Below the pieces are notes generated by a model, which was not told the DNA's origin, did not search any database, and was given only the letters and a program-made list of their open reading frames with translations. Both the position numbers and the translations under genes were made by a program. A stretch of DNA of 64,000 bases from Vibrio sp. SCSIO 43137 (GTDB lineage Bacteria > Pseudomonadota > Gammaproteobacteria > Enterobacterales > Vibrionaceae): assembly GCF_028201475.1 (NCBI RefSeq), contig NZ_CP116383.1, forward strand, positions 1,054,001 to 1,118,000, given 5' to 3'. This document shows positions 19,711 through 30,818 of this stretch, piece by piece. The first letter of the stretch is position 1; each line of letters opens with the position of its first letter.

Positions 19711-19825
19711 TGTTTTTAACTTATACGTGTGACCAAATGCGCTATTTAAGTGACATAATGTTGACTAACGTTAAATGCTCTATAGCTTTATGTAAAAGCA
19801 GTGTTAGAGAATAGGACTTGTCACA

Positions 19826-20107
19826 GTGAATACAGAACAACTTGTAAGAGCAATTACTCCAGAAGCATACGAGAGACTACTATACGCCGTTGAAACAGGC
19901 AAATGGCCCGACGGAACGGCCTTGTCTCAGGAGCAGAGAGACAGCTGCATGCAGGCTGTTATGTTGTATCAGTCTAAGCATAATACAGAAGCGGAACATA
20001 TGACGGTCGCTGCCGGTGGTGAAATCAGCTTTAAGTCAAAGTCTGAACTGAAAAAGGTATTTAAGCAGGGCAGTGACGATATTGTACGTGTGAAGGTAAA
20101 TGAATAG
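19826..20107 (+). CDS. yeaC: YeaC-like protein (DUF1315)
   Basis: A 93-residue small soluble protein. The N-terminal half (ITPEAYERLLYAVETGKWPDGTALSQEQRDSCMQAVMLYQ) is characteristic of the YeaC/DUF1315 family, which has no assigned function. The start is GTG at 19826, with AGGA nine bases upstream. In E. coli yeaC sits beside msrB and gapA; here the order is kept except that a lipoprotein gene intervenes. A terminator shared with ansA follows. Confidence 0.85.
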   Translation: MNTEQLVRAITPEAYERLLYAVETGKWPDGTALSQEQRDSCMQAVMLYQSKHNTEAEHMTVAAGGEISFKSKSELKKVFKQGSDDIVRVKVNE

Positions 20108-20146
20108 CCTCTGGAAGATTCGTATTTTGAAACTCCGGATATAAAA

Positions 20147-20171
20147 ACGGCTCTGTATCAAACAGAGCCGT
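20147..20171. terminator. Terminator shared by yeaC and ansA
   Basis: A 10-bp perfect stem ACGGCTCTGT/ACAGAGCCGT with a 5-base loop. On the minus strand it is followed by TTTTTAT, so it mainly serves ansA. Confidence 0.8.
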
Positions 20172-20197
20172 ATTGACATACTTTGATAGAAATAAGG

Positions 20198-21211
20198 CTA
20201 TAAACTCATCTCACCACGCAGCACCTTCTGCATTTCGGTTTTTACTTCTTCATAACTAAGATCTTTACTCAGTAAATAGTGTAGCTTAGCTAGTGCGGCT
20301 TCCGGCGTCATATCGTAACCACTAATAACGCCTGCATCGGCAAGGGCACAACCGGTAGCGTAACCACCCATATTGACCTTACCGGCCAGACATTGTGTCA
20401 GGTTCACCACGATAACACCTCGTTCAGATGCTTCTTTCAGATGACCTAGTAGTTCCGGGTTTTGCGGGGCATTACCCACACCAAAGGTGAGCAGTATCAT
20501 GGCATTTACCGGCTGTCTTAAAGTGTTGCGGATAACCTCGTGGGAGATACCCGGATACATAGTAATTACGCCGATAGGCTGCGGGGTAATATCATGCACA
20601 TAAAAGTCACCTTCGGACTTTTCGCTCAACTTAGCGTGGTTGTTCACCTGAATGTTGATTCTGGCTTCCAGTAGCGGTGGCTCATTCGGTGAAGTAAAGG
20701 CGTTAAACCCGTCGGCATGTGACTTAGTGCTGCGGTTCCCGCGTAACAGCTGATTATTAAAAAACAGCGTCACTTCATTAATAGGATAATTAGCTGCAAT
20801 GTGTAGAGCATTCAGCAGGTTAGCCTGACCGTCTGAACGCATTTCCGCCAGCGGGATCTGCGAGCCGGTAATAATGACTGGCTTACCAAGGTTCTCCAGC
20901 ATAAAAGAGAGTGCTGAAGCTGTGTAGGCCATGGTGTCTGTCCCGTGCAGAATAACGAAGCCGTCATATTTATCGTAGTTGGCTTTAATATCATCGGCTA
21001 TCTGCTGCCAGTCGGAAGGGGACATATCTGACGAATCAATCAAGGGACTGTATTCGTGGATGGTGTATTCGGGCATTTCGGGTCTGTGAAACTCTGGCAT
21101 CCATGCTAATTCTTTTTCCATGTAGTTGGCTACAGGAACGTAACCGTTTGCTGACTTTTGCATGCCAATAGTGCCGCCTGTGTAGGCGATGTAGATGTGT
21201 TTTTTAATCAT
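20198..21211 (-). CDS. ansA: Cytoplasmic L-asparaginase I
   Basis: A 337-residue enzyme hydrolysing asparagine to aspartate and ammonia. There is no signal peptide, so it is the cytoplasmic low-affinity type. The first active-site motif TGGTIG covers residues 11-16 with catalytic Thr14, and the second, HGTDTMAYTA, has Thr91 and Asp92. The length matches E. coli AnsA. It lies downstream of sppA on the same strand, as in enterics, but a 15-bp hairpin between them suggests separate transcription. Confidence 0.94.
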   Translation of the reverse strand: MIKKHIYIAYTGGTIGMQKSANGYVPVANYMEKELAWMPEFHRPEMPEYTIHEYSPLIDSSDMSPSDWQQIADDIKANYDKYDGFVILHGTDTMAYTASALSFMLENLGKPVIITGSQIPLAEMRSDGQANLLNALHIAANYPINEVTLFFNNQLLRGNRSTKSHADGFNAFTSPNEPPLLEARINIQVNNHAKLSEKSEGDFYVHDITPQPIGVITMYPGISHEVIRNTLRQPVNAMILLTFGVGNAPQNPELLGHLKEASERGVIVVNLTQCLAGKVNMGGYATGCALADAGVISGYDMTPEAALAKLHYLLSKDLSYEEVKTEMQKVLRGEMSL

Positions 21212-21262
21212 GATGATGGAGATCTTCAGATGGAAAGAAGGCGTGATTATAACGTAAATGAG

Positions 21263-21301
21263 CAGCTGAAAAATAGGTGTCTGGTTCCTATTTTTCAGCT
21301 G
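21263..21301 (-). terminator. Hairpin between sppA and ansA
   Basis: A perfect 15-bp stem CAGCTGAAAAATAGG/CCTATTTTTCAGCTG with a 9-base loop, downstream of sppA. The T-run lies inside the stem rather than after it, so termination strength is uncertain. Confidence 0.6.
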
Positions 21302-21328
21302 TGAAGTTCAAATTGTGAGGAATATTTT

Positions 21329-23182
21329 TTACTTAACCTGACAAGTCAGGCATGCGGAATAGTAACCTTTAGGATCATTAAAAGTACTGAGTAACTGACC
21401 ATCCGCTTCAAGTTGTTTTGATAGTGGCTGAAGCGCTTCAGGGAGCAGGCTGTGAATATCAAAACCTGTTGCGATCATGATTTTCTCAGAGAGTTCCTGG
21501 AAAAACTGTTCTGTCGGGGTTAATTGCTCTTCTACCCAGTAAATATTGTAGTTTTCCATGCCTGCCAGTTCTGCTGCTTTCTCAATAGCATTGTCAAAAT
21601 CACCCATATTATCAACAAGGCCGGCCTTCATAGCGTCATAGCCTGTCCATACACGCCCCTGAGCAACGTTATCAACTTGTTCCATTGGCAGGTCACGATT
21701 ATTACTGACTAGAGAGATAAATCTATGGTAACCATTTTCGATACCAAGCTGAATGGCTTGCCCTGCTTTATCGGAAATTCCTCTTGTTATGCCGATACCG
21801 GAAAATGGTGTAGTGCCAACACCATCACTGTATACGCCGATGTTGTTCAGCCCTTTTTCAAAAGTGGTAATCACACTGAAAATGCCGATGGAACCAGTAA
21901 GCGTAGTCGGCTGGGCGATAATTTGGTCGGCATTAACTGAAATCCAGTAGCCGCCGGATGCTGCTACGCTCGACATAGAAACAACGACAGGTTTACCTGA
22001 TGCTTTGATAGCTTCCACTTCATTGCGAATCACTTCTGAAGCAAACACGCTGCCTCCCGGGCTGTCCACCCTGAGAACAACGGCTTTTACTTTGTCGTCG
22101 TTTCGCGCTTCACGCAGCAGTGATGCAGTGGAGTCACCACCAACAGTGCCCCTTGACTGTTTACCGTCTACGATTGCACCACTTGCCACCACAACAGCAA
22201 TATCATCGGCTGAGGAGTCAAATGAGTCGCTGTGGGTTTGTCGGTAATCGTAGTAACTGATGGCTTTATAGCTGTCTTTTCCTTCCTTACCGAACGCTTG
22301 TGCAAGTTGTTTGCGTATCTGCTGGCGGCTGGCCAGTTCATCAACAAGACCTGTCTGTTTTGAAAGTTGGGCAAGATCTCCGTTAACAGATTTCAACTTA
22401 GCCAGAAACTCATCCATTGATGGGTTGATGGCTTTTTTATCTATCTGACGGTTAGTAGCAACGTCTTCAATATAAGCGCCCCACAGTTGAGTCAGCCAGG
22501 CTGAAGCGGACTGTTTTGCCTCGTCAGACATATTATCCCTGATAAAGGGTTCGATTGCTGATTTGTAAGTACCTACTCTGAATACATGAGTATTTACATC
22601 CAGATTTTCTAGCAGGGTTTTATAGTAGAGAGGGTAGCTTCCGTAGCCACGCAACATTACCGCCCCTTCCGGTGCCATATAAATCTTGTCTGCGTAGCTT
22701 GCCAGATAGTACTGACTCTGATTGTAGAAATCACCGACGGCATAGACAGGTTTACCTGTGCTTTTAAACTCATTAATTGCTTTAGCGACGTAGCGAAGTT
22801 TGGTCAGGCTGGTTTCCGGCATCTCTTTCAGGCTGAGAACCAGTCCGGAGATATTGTTGTCTTCCGCTGCGTAGCGGATGGTATTAACAATATCGAAAAG
22901 AACATTTTCTTTAGGCAGTTCTTTGCCAAACAGGGAGCCGGTAAAAGAGTCCATCGGGTTGAGATAGCTTCTTTGCTCTACAATAGGGCCCGATAGGTTC
23001 ATTACTAATGCAGAAGCTTCTTTTACCTGAGGAACCGGGGCTTCCTGAGTTTCATTGTATCCAAGAAAAATAACAGCAAGGATCAGAAAGAAAAACAGAT
23101 TAAAAATAGCAAGGCGGATAAAGTTAAGTACCTTCCAAAAGCCTTTAAAGATCATGCCGATAAATTTGAAAATGCGTTTCAT
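21329..23182 (-). CDS. sppA: Signal peptide peptidase SppA (67K type)
   Basis: A 617-residue inner-membrane serine-lysine protease that degrades cleaved signal peptides. One N-terminal membrane span (residues about 20-41) is followed by two tandem SppA domains. The N-terminal half gives the catalytic lysine Lys207 (GTYKSAIEP) and the C-terminal half the nucleophile Ser409 (SVAASGGYW), nearly the numbering of E. coli. I placed the start at ATG 23182, preceded by GGAGA; a frame extension of seven codons to 23203 has no support. It is an independent unit upstream of ansA. Confidence 0.94.
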   Translation of the reverse strand: MKRIFKFIGMIFKGFWKVLNFIRLAIFNLFFFLILAVIFLGYNETQEAPVPQVKEASALVMNLSGPIVEQRSYLNPMDSFTGSLFGKELPKENVLFDIVNTIRYAAEDNNISGLVLSLKEMPETSLTKLRYVAKAINEFKSTGKPVYAVGDFYNQSQYYLASYADKIYMAPEGAVMLRGYGSYPLYYKTLLENLDVNTHVFRVGTYKSAIEPFIRDNMSDEAKQSASAWLTQLWGAYIEDVATNRQIDKKAINPSMDEFLAKLKSVNGDLAQLSKQTGLVDELASRQQIRKQLAQAFGKEGKDSYKAISYYDYRQTHSDSFDSSADDIAVVVASGAIVDGKQSRGTVGGDSTASLLREARNDDKVKAVVLRVDSPGGSVFASEVIRNEVEAIKASGKPVVVSMSSVAASGGYWISVNADQIIAQPTTLTGSIGIFSVITTFEKGLNNIGVYSDGVGTTPFSGIGITRGISDKAGQAIQLGIENGYHRFISLVSNNRDLPMEQVDNVAQGRVWTGYDAMKAGLVDNMGDFDNAIEKAAELAGMENYNIYWVEEQLTPTEQFFQELSEKIMIATGFDIHSLLPEALQPLSKQLEADGQLLSTFNDPKGYYSACLTCQVK

Positions 23183-23319
23183 GTGTTCTCCGTGGTCCAG
23201 CATTCGGGACGCTGTGTCCTTTCTTAACTCATCCTACTTTATATTTCAGTAAATGACACCCAAGATTGATCGATGTTGCATAAATGTAAACGCTTGTTTG
23301 ATTTTTGATCTAGATGTGA

Positions 23320-25368
<2,049 letters not shown>

Positions 25369-25389
25369 CTGGACGAGATACAGAAGATA

Positions 25390-25414
25390 AAAGGGAGCGA
25401 ATGTCGCTCCCTTT
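25390..25414. terminator. Terminator between fadH and yciK
   Basis: An 11-bp perfect stem AAAGGGAGCGA/TCGCTCCCTTT with an ATG loop, symmetrical for the two convergent genes. Confidence 0.85.
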
Positions 25415-25437
25415 CTGTTTACATCAGGTTAAGTAAA

Positions 25438-26178
25438 TTATTTTGGCTGGGCATCAATACATTGGCCATTTACCTCTGAGCCTTCCGGAGACATCAGATA
25501 CAGGTAGAGCGGCATAATATCCAGTGGTGTTTTCAGTAAATCAGTATCCTCTGCCGGATAAGCTTTAGCTCGCATACCAGTGCGGGTCGCGCCCGGGTTA
25601 ATCGCGTTGACTTTAATCTTGCTGTCGGTCAGCTCATCGGCAAGGATCTGCATCATACCTTCGGTAGCAAATTTAGAGATTGAGTAAGCTCCCCAGAAAG
25701 CTCTGCCGCTATGGCCTACAGTGGAAGAGGTGAATACAATGCGGGCGTCATCGGATTTGTGCAGTACAGGAAGCAGCGCCTGAGTCATCAGAAACTGCGC
25801 TTTTACATTTACCTGCATCACATCATCAAAGGTGTCTTCACCAATTTGATCAAACGGGCTGATAACACCAAGCAGGCTGGCATTATGCAGAACACCGTCC
25901 AGCTTACCAAACTGCTGCTCAATGGTATCTGCCATATCGATATAGTTTTGTTTGCTGGCACCTTTCATATCCAGAGGGATAATTGCGGCCTGAGGGTAGC
26001 CGGCAGCTTCGATCTCATCATAGGTTTGCTCAAGTTTTTTAACTGTGCGTCCCAATAAAATCACCGTTGCGCCGTGTTGGGCAAAGCTCAAAGCAGCCTG
26101 CTTTCCTATACCATCTCCGGCACCGGTAACTAAGATGACTTTTTCCTTTAAAGAATCTGAAGAGACTGAATAATCCAC
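25438..26178 (-). CDS. yciK: YciK-like short-chain dehydrogenase
   Basis: A 246-residue classical SDR oxidoreductase. Visible elements are the cofactor loop TGAGDGIGKQAA (residues about 18-29), LHNAS for the conserved NNAG position and the active-site SSTVGHSGRAFWGAYSISK with Ser, Tyr and Lys. It also has the ATEGMMQ.LADE and IMPLYLYLMSPEG segments specific to YciK. The substrate of YciK is not firmly known. It is divergent from sohB, the same neighbour as in E. coli. Confidence 0.9.
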   Translation of the reverse strand: MDYSVSSDSLKEKVILVTGAGDGIGKQAALSFAQHGATVILLGRTVKKLEQTYDEIEAAGYPQAAIIPLDMKGASKQNYIDMADTIEQQFGKLDGVLHNASLLGVISPFDQIGEDTFDDVMQVNVKAQFLMTQALLPVLHKSDDARIVFTSSTVGHSGRAFWGAYSISKFATEGMMQILADELTDSKIKVNAINPGATRTGMRAKAYPAEDTDLLKTPLDIMPLYLYLMSPEGSEVNGQCIDAQPK

Positions 26179-26269
26179 TTTGATTTGTTTCCTATTTTTA
26201 TTAACTTTTTATTGGTAATCGTGACAAGTTAGTTACAATACACGAATTCAAACCATTGGGGATAATAGA

Positions 26270-27331
26270 TTGGAATTTTTGTTGGATTACGGCCTGTTTT
26301 TGGCCAAGATTGCGACCTTTGTTGTGGCAATTATTGCCGTGCTGGTGGTAGCTAAGGCCGTCGGTGGTCGTCAGGGTGGCTCAAAGGGTGAATTGGAAAT
26401 AACGAACCTGACAGAAAAGCATAAAGAGAACATTGAAGTCATGGAGCATCACCTGCATGACGGTACATTTATTAAAGAGCGCGATAAAGCAGAAAAGAAA
26501 TCCGAAAAAGAGAAAACCAAGCAGCGTAATAAAGAAGTAAAGAAAGCGGCGAAAGAGGGCACTTTAGAACTGACCCGCGAGCCACATCTGTTTGTTCTGG
26601 ATTTTAACGGCAGCATCGATGCCAAAGAAGTTGCCTCACTTCGTGAAGAGATCACCGCTATCCTGTCTGTTGCCAGAGAAGGTGATGAAGTTCTGCTGCG
26701 TCTGGAGTCTGGCGGCGGTATGGTTCACGCTTATGGCTTGGCTTCTTCACAGCTGGATCGTATTAAAGCGGCTAATATTCCCCTTACTATTGCCGTTGAT
26801 AAAGTTGCTGCCAGTGGCGGTTATATGATGGCTTGTATTGCCGATAAGATTGTTTCAGCCCCTTTTGCTGTGGTTGGTTCTATCGGCGTTATTGCTCAGA
26901 TCCCGAACTTTAATAAGCTGCTTAAAAAGCACGATATTGAGTATGAGCAGTTAACTGCAGGTGAGTACAAGCGTACTTTGACCATGTTTGGTGAAAATAC
27001 TGACAAGGCGCGTGAGAAATTTAAGCAGGAACTGGAAGAGACTCACGTGCTGTTTAAAGACTTTATCCGTGAGCGCAGGCCAGAGCTGGAGCTGGAAAAA
27101 GTCGCAACGGGTGAACATTGGTTTGGTAGCAAAGCAAAAGAGCTTGGTCTGGTGGATGAAATTACCACTTCTGATGATATTGTTGTGGCGGCCTGTAAAG
27201 AGAAAACCGTGTTGTCAGTTCGTTATCTTCAGAAGAAAAAGATCAGTGATAAGCTGGCCAGAATTGGTGGTGATGCTGCCGATCATCTGCTGATGAAATG
27301 GATGTCTCGCGGGCAGAGACCAATGGTGTAA
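26270..27331 (+). CDS. sohB: Inner-membrane peptidase SohB
   Basis: A 353-residue membrane-anchored serine-lysine peptidase related to SppA. A membrane span covers residues about 8-30. A highly charged linker (about 66-96, Lys/Glu-rich) precedes a single protease domain with nucleophile Ser182 (VAASGGYMMA) and Lys234 (GEYKRTLTMF) as the dyad. The start appears to be TTG at 26270: GGGGAT precedes it, no suitable ATG lies nearby and MEFLLDYGLFLAKI fits the family start. E. coli sohB, in multicopy, suppresses degP defects. It is divergent from yciK and ends at a strong terminator. Confidence 0.92.
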   Translation: MEFLLDYGLFLAKIATFVVAIIAVLVVAKAVGGRQGGSKGELEITNLTEKHKENIEVMEHHLHDGTFIKERDKAEKKSEKEKTKQRNKEVKKAAKEGTLELTREPHLFVLDFNGSIDAKEVASLREEITAILSVAREGDEVLLRLESGGGMVHAYGLASSQLDRIKAANIPLTIAVDKVAASGGYMMACIADKIVSAPFAVVGSIGVIAQIPNFNKLLKKHDIEYEQLTAGEYKRTLTMFGENTDKAREKFKQELEETHVLFKDFIRERRPELELEKVATGEHWFGSKAKELGLVDEITTSDDIVVAACKEKTVLSVRYLQKKKISDKLARIGGDAADHLLMKWMSRGQRPMV

Positions 27332-27346
27332 AACCGTTATAGTTAT

Positions 27347-27388
27347 AAAAATACCCGGTTGAGCATTAAGCCAGCCGGGTATTTTTTT
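27347..27388 (+). terminator. sohB terminator
   Basis: A 12-bp stem AAAAATACCCGG/CCGGGTATTTTT with a 16-base loop, ending in a seven-T tract. Confidence 0.85.
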
Positions 27389-27578
27389 ATCCTCTTTTCC
27401 TGTCCTGTTTTTACTCGCACCTGAACGCATTTCCCTCTATAATACGCCCGCCGAAAAATACGCCGTTCTCTCAAATACAGTGCTAGATAACTGTCAGAAT
27501 TAGACTACACTCAGGCAACAGAAACTGAATCGTGCAGGGCTAACCGGGAGCGGCATAAAAACAAAGTTGGAGTATTAA

Positions 27579-28259
27579 ATGTCTTCGAATACACCCGTTG
27601 TAACCGTGGATGGACCGAGTGGTGCTGGTAAAGGCACTCTATGTATGTTGTTGGCAAAACAGTTAGGCTTTCATTTATTGGATTCCGGTGCAATTTATCG
27701 TGTGTTGGCACTTGCTGCTATTCATCACGGGGTTGATACCGAATCAGAAGATGATTTAGTTCCTTTAGCAACGCATCTGGACGTACAGTTTATTGCTGAA
27801 GGTGACCTGGTAAAAGTGATTCTGGAAGGTGAGGACGTCTCTCCGGAACTGCGTAAAGAAGAAACAGGCAATGCAGCTTCAAAAGTAGCGGCATTTCCGA
27901 GAGTAAGAGAGGCGCTTTTGCGTCGTCAGCGTTCGTTTAGTACAGAAGCCGGTTTAGTGGCAGACGGACGTGATATGGGTACAGTAGTGTTCCCTAATGC
28001 AGAGGTAAAAATCTTCCTCGATGCAAGTGCAGAAGAAAGGGCAAATCGACGCCTTAAGCAGTTGCAAGACAAGGGGTTAAGTGTTAAATTTGACCACCTT
28101 TTGCGCGAGATACAGGAGCGCGATGACCGAGACCGCAACCGTGCGGTTGCTCCGTTACGCCCTGCTGAAGGCGCTTTAGTGCTTGATTCTACATCACTTT
28201 CTATTGAAGAAGTGGTAGAAGAAGCAATGAAATATATCGAATCTAAATTGTCTCAATAA
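27579..28259 (+). CDS. cmk: Cytidylate kinase
   Basis: A 226-residue nucleoside monophosphate kinase phosphorylating CMP and dCMP. The P-loop GPSGAGKGT covers residues 12-20, [11 protein letters not shown] is the CMP-binding segment and RDDRDRNR the lid region. The ribosome-binding site TTGGAG lies upstream of ATG 27579. It leads the conserved cmk-rpsA-ihfB cluster, with 98 bases to rpsA. Confidence 0.95.
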   Translation: MSSNTPVVTVDGPSGAGKGTLCMLLAKQLGFHLLDSGAIYRVLALAAIHHGVDTESEDDLVPLATHLDVQFIAEGDLVKVILEGEDVSPELRKEETGNAASKVAAFPRVREALLRRQRSFSTEAGLVADGRDMGTVVFPNAEVKIFLDASAEERANRRLKQLQDKGLSVKFDHLLREIQERDDRDRNRAVAPLRPAEGALVLDSTSLSIEEVVEEAMKYIESKLSQ

Positions 28260-28357
28260 GAGGCAATGGGAGGTCGGCTGCAAGGATGATAGTTGGCTAT
28301 TTTATCAACCCCACGCGGTAGGATGCCCGTGGAAGTTTAATATTGAAGATCAAATTA
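28260..28357 (+). promoter_or_regulatory. rpsA translation-initiation leader with hairpins
   Basis: The 98-base cmk-rpsA gap lacks a strong Shine-Dalgarno sequence (only GAAG before the ATG). It can form two short hairpins, GTTG/CAAC (28292-28295 with 28306-28309) and CCACG/CGTGG (28311-28315 with 28328-28332). This resembles the structured leader through which S1 represses its own mRNA in E. coli; the parallel is inference. Confidence 0.5.
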
Positions 28358-30028
28358 ATGACTGAATCTTTCGCTCAACTCTTTGAAGAGTCTCTAAACG
28401 AACTAGAATTCCGCCCTGGTACTATTGTTAAAGGTACTGTTGTTGCAATCGAGAACGGTTTTGTTCTTGTTGACGCTGGCCTTAAGTCTGAGTCTGCTAT
28501 CCCTGCTGAACAATTCAAGAACGCTGCCGGCGAACTTGAAGTTGAAATCGGTTCTGCAATCGACGTAGCTCTAGACGCAGTAGAAGACGGCTTTGGTGAA
28601 ACTCAACTTTCTCGTGAGAAAGCTAAGCGTCACGAAGCTTGGATCGTTCTTGAGAAAGCATACGAAGAAGCTGAAACTGTTGTTGGTATCATCAACGGTA
28701 AAGTTAAAGGTGGTTTCACTGTAGAACTAAACGGTATCCGTGCGTTCCTACCTGGTTCACTTGTTGACGTTCGCCCAATCCGCGACACAACTCACCTAGA
28801 GAACAAAGAGCTAGAGTTCAAAGTAATCAAGCTAGACCAGAAGCGCAACAACGTTGTTGTTTCTCGCCGTGCTGTTATCGAATCTGAAAACAGTGTTGAG
28901 CGTGATGAGCTTCTTGAAACTCTGCAAGAAGGCAGCGAAGTTAAAGGTATCGTTAAGAACCTTACTGACTACGGTGCATTCGTTGACCTTGGTGGTGTTG
29001 ACGGTCTTCTTCACATCACAGATATGGCTTGGAAGCGTGTTAAGCACCCATCTGAGATCGTAAACGTAGGTGACGAGATTCTAGTTAAAGTTCTTAAGTT
29101 CGATCGTGAGCGCACTCGCGTATCACTAGGTCTTAAGCAGCTAGGTGAAGATCCATGGGTAGCAATCGCTAAGCGTTACCCAGAAGGTCACAAGCTGACT
29201 GGTCGTGTAACTAACCTGACTGACTACGGCTGCTTCGTTGAAATCGAAGAAGGCGTTGAAGGTCTTGTACACGTTTCAGAAATGGACTGGACTAACAAGA
29301 ACATCCACCCATCTAAAGTGGTTAACGTTGGCGACGAAGCTGAAGTTATGGTTCTTGAAATCGACGAAGAGCGTCGTCGTATTTCTCTGGGTCTTAAGCA
29401 GTGTAAAGCTAACCCATGGCAGTCATTCGCTGAAGCACAAGCTAAAGGCGACAAAGTTACTGGTAAGATCAAGTCTATCACTGACTTTGGTATCTTTATC
29501 GGTCTTGAAGGTGGCATCGACGGTCTTGTACACCTGTCTGATATCTCTTGGAACGTTCCAGGTGAAGAAGCAGTACGTGAATACAAGAAAGGCGATGAAA
29601 TCTCAGCTGTTGTTCTTGCTGTTGATGCAGAGCGTGAGCGTATTTCTCTTGGCGTTAAGCAAATGGAAAACGACCCGTTCAATGCATTCGTAGCGGATAA
29701 CAAAAAAGGTGCTCTAGTTAACGGTACTGTAACTGCAGTAGACGCAAAAGGTGCTACAATTGAAATTGTAGAGGGCGTTGAAGGTTACATCCGTGCTTCT
29801 GAAGTATCACGTGACCGTGTTGAAGATGCATCTCTAATCCTGAGCGTTGGCGATAGCGTTGAAGCGAAGTTCACCGGTGTTGACCGTAAGAACCGCGTAA
29901 TCAACCTTTCTGTTAAAGCGAAGGATGAAGCTGAAGAGCAAGAAGCAATGGCATCACTGAACAAGCAAGATGAAGGCGCGTTCACAAATGCTATGGCTGA
30001 CGCATTCAAGGCTGCTAAAGGCGAATAA
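28358..30028 (+). CDS. rpsA: 30S ribosomal protein S1
   Basis: A 556-residue RNA-binding ribosomal protein that unfolds and docks mRNA on the 30S subunit. Six S1 (OB-fold) repeats run from about residue 20 to 520; repeats 3-6 show the clear core [GK]-x-[VI]-x-x-[IL]-x-D-[YF]-G-x-F. I start at ATG 28358 ([13 protein letters not shown]), the conserved S1 start, and not at the in-frame codon at 28343. Codon use is very biased (CTT/CTA for Leu, CGT for Arg, GAA for Glu), marking very high expression. A terminator follows before ihfB. Confidence 0.97.
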   Translation: MTESFAQLFEESLNELEFRPGTIVKGTVVAIENGFVLVDAGLKSESAIPAEQFKNAAGELEVEIGSAIDVALDAVEDGFGETQLSREKAKRHEAWIVLEKAYEEAETVVGIINGKVKGGFTVELNGIRAFLPGSLVDVRPIRDTTHLENKELEFKVIKLDQKRNNVVVSRRAVIESENSVERDELLETLQEGSEVKGIVKNLTDYGAFVDLGGVDGLLHITDMAWKRVKHPSEIVNVGDEILVKVLKFDRERTRVSLGLKQLGEDPWVAIAKRYPEGHKLTGRVTNLTDYGCFVEIEEGVEGLVHVSEMDWTNKNIHPSKVVNVGDEAEVMVLEIDEERRRISLGLKQCKANPWQSFAEAQAKGDKVTGKIKSITDFGIFIGLEGGIDGLVHLSDISWNVPGEEAVREYKKGDEISAVVLAVDAERERISLGVKQMENDPFNAFVADNKKGALVNGTVTAVDAKGATIEIVEGVEGYIRASEVSRDRVEDASLILSVGDSVEAKFTGVDRKNRVINLSVKAKDEAEEQEAMASLNKQDEGAFTNAMADAFKAAKGE

Positions 30029-30034
30029 TCGCAT

Positions 30035-30058
30035 AAGGGAGCCTTTTGGCTCCCTTTA
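30035..30058 (+). terminator. rpsA terminator
   Basis: A 9-bp perfect stem AAGGGAGCC/GGCTCCCTT with a TTTT loop. The T-tract is short, so some read-through into ihfB is likely. Confidence 0.75.
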
Positions 30059-30100
30059 ATTCGATAGGGACTTTTCCGATAGTAAGTGATGAGGGTATAT

Positions 30101-30382
30101 ATGACTAAGTCTGAATTAATAGAAAGACTCTGTGCCGAGCAAACTCACCTTTCAGCAAAAGAGATCGAAGATGCTGTAAAAGATATTTTAGAGCATATGG
30201 CATCTACCTTAGAGGGTGGAGACCGAATTGAAATTCGTGGTTTTGGTAGCTTCTCATTACATTATCGCGAGCCTAGGGTTGGACGTAATCCTAAAACAGG
30301 TGAAAAGGTTGAACTTGATGGAAAATATGTTCCTCATTTCAAACCGGGTAAAGAGCTGCGTGAACGCGTAGATTTTCACTAA
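30101..30382 (+). CDS. ihfB: Integration host factor subunit beta
   Basis: A 93-residue DNA-bending protein that pairs with IHF-alpha and shapes promoters, origins and recombination sites. It is a full-length HU/IHF fold: the KSELIERL N-terminus, the [21 protein letters not shown] beta-arm with DNA-intercalating Pro64, and a C-terminal helix. ATG 30101 is preceded by GAGGGT and matches the family start; a longer frame from 30086 adds five residues with no family match. It sits downstream of rpsA, as in enterics. Confidence 0.96.
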   Translation: MTKSELIERLCAEQTHLSAKEIEDAVKDILEHMASTLEGGDRIEIRGFGSFSLHYREPRVGRNPKTGEKVELDGKYVPHFKPGKELRERVDFH

Positions 30383-30404
30383 TTAGCCTAGTTTCGAGTT
30401 ATAC

Positions 30405-30436
30405 AAAAGCGGCATATGTTGATATGCCGCTTTTTT
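30405..30436 (+). terminator. ihfB terminator
   Basis: A 13-bp perfect stem AAAAGCGGCATAT with its complement, a 4-base loop, then six Ts. Confidence 0.88.
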
Positions 30437-30523
30437 ATGAACGGAATAAAGCTGTAGCCATGGTTTGTCAGCGCGATTTACTGCATAATCAGAGGTTAGC
30501 GAATTATTCAGGAGTAATGAGCA

Positions 30524-30799
30524 GTGAAAATTATAAAAACGATTCTTATCATCGCACTTTTCTTGGTCGCACTGGCATTGGGTGCTCAGAATCAGGAAAT
30601 CGTTAGCTTCAATTATCTTCTTGCCAAAGGAGAGTTCCACCTTTCTACTTTGCTTGGTGTTGTGTTTGTCTCCGGTTTTGCCCTTGCGTGGTTGATTGTT
30701 GGTAGTATTCAACTTAAATCCCGTCTGACTATTCGTCGTTTAAATCGCCAGTTAAAAAAAGCAGAATCCCAACAAGTGGCCGTTGAGAGTAAAGCTTAG
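30524..30799 (+). CDS. lapA: LPS assembly protein A (LapA/YciS)
   Basis: A 91-residue inner-membrane protein of the DUF1049/LapA family. Two hydrophobic spans (about 1-20 and 40-62) flank the signature AQNQEIVSFNYLLAKGEF and are followed by a basic coiled-coil tail. LapA works with LapB to balance LPS synthesis by controlling LpxC turnover. The start is GTG at 30524, with AGGAG nine bases upstream; the nearer ATG runs straight into a stop. lapB begins 19 bases downstream, so they form one operon. Confidence 0.9.
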   Translation: MKIIKTILIIALFLVALALGAQNQEIVSFNYLLAKGEFHLSTLLGVVFVSGFALAWLIVGSIQLKSRLTIRRLNRQLKKAESQQVAVESKA

Positions 30800-30818
30800 T
30801 AAAGAACAGGCCTGTTAG

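Noticed and set aside
30383..30712. 109-residue minus-strand ORF between ihfB and lapA
   Set aside because: It overlaps the ihfB terminator and lapA antisense, and has no convincing start.
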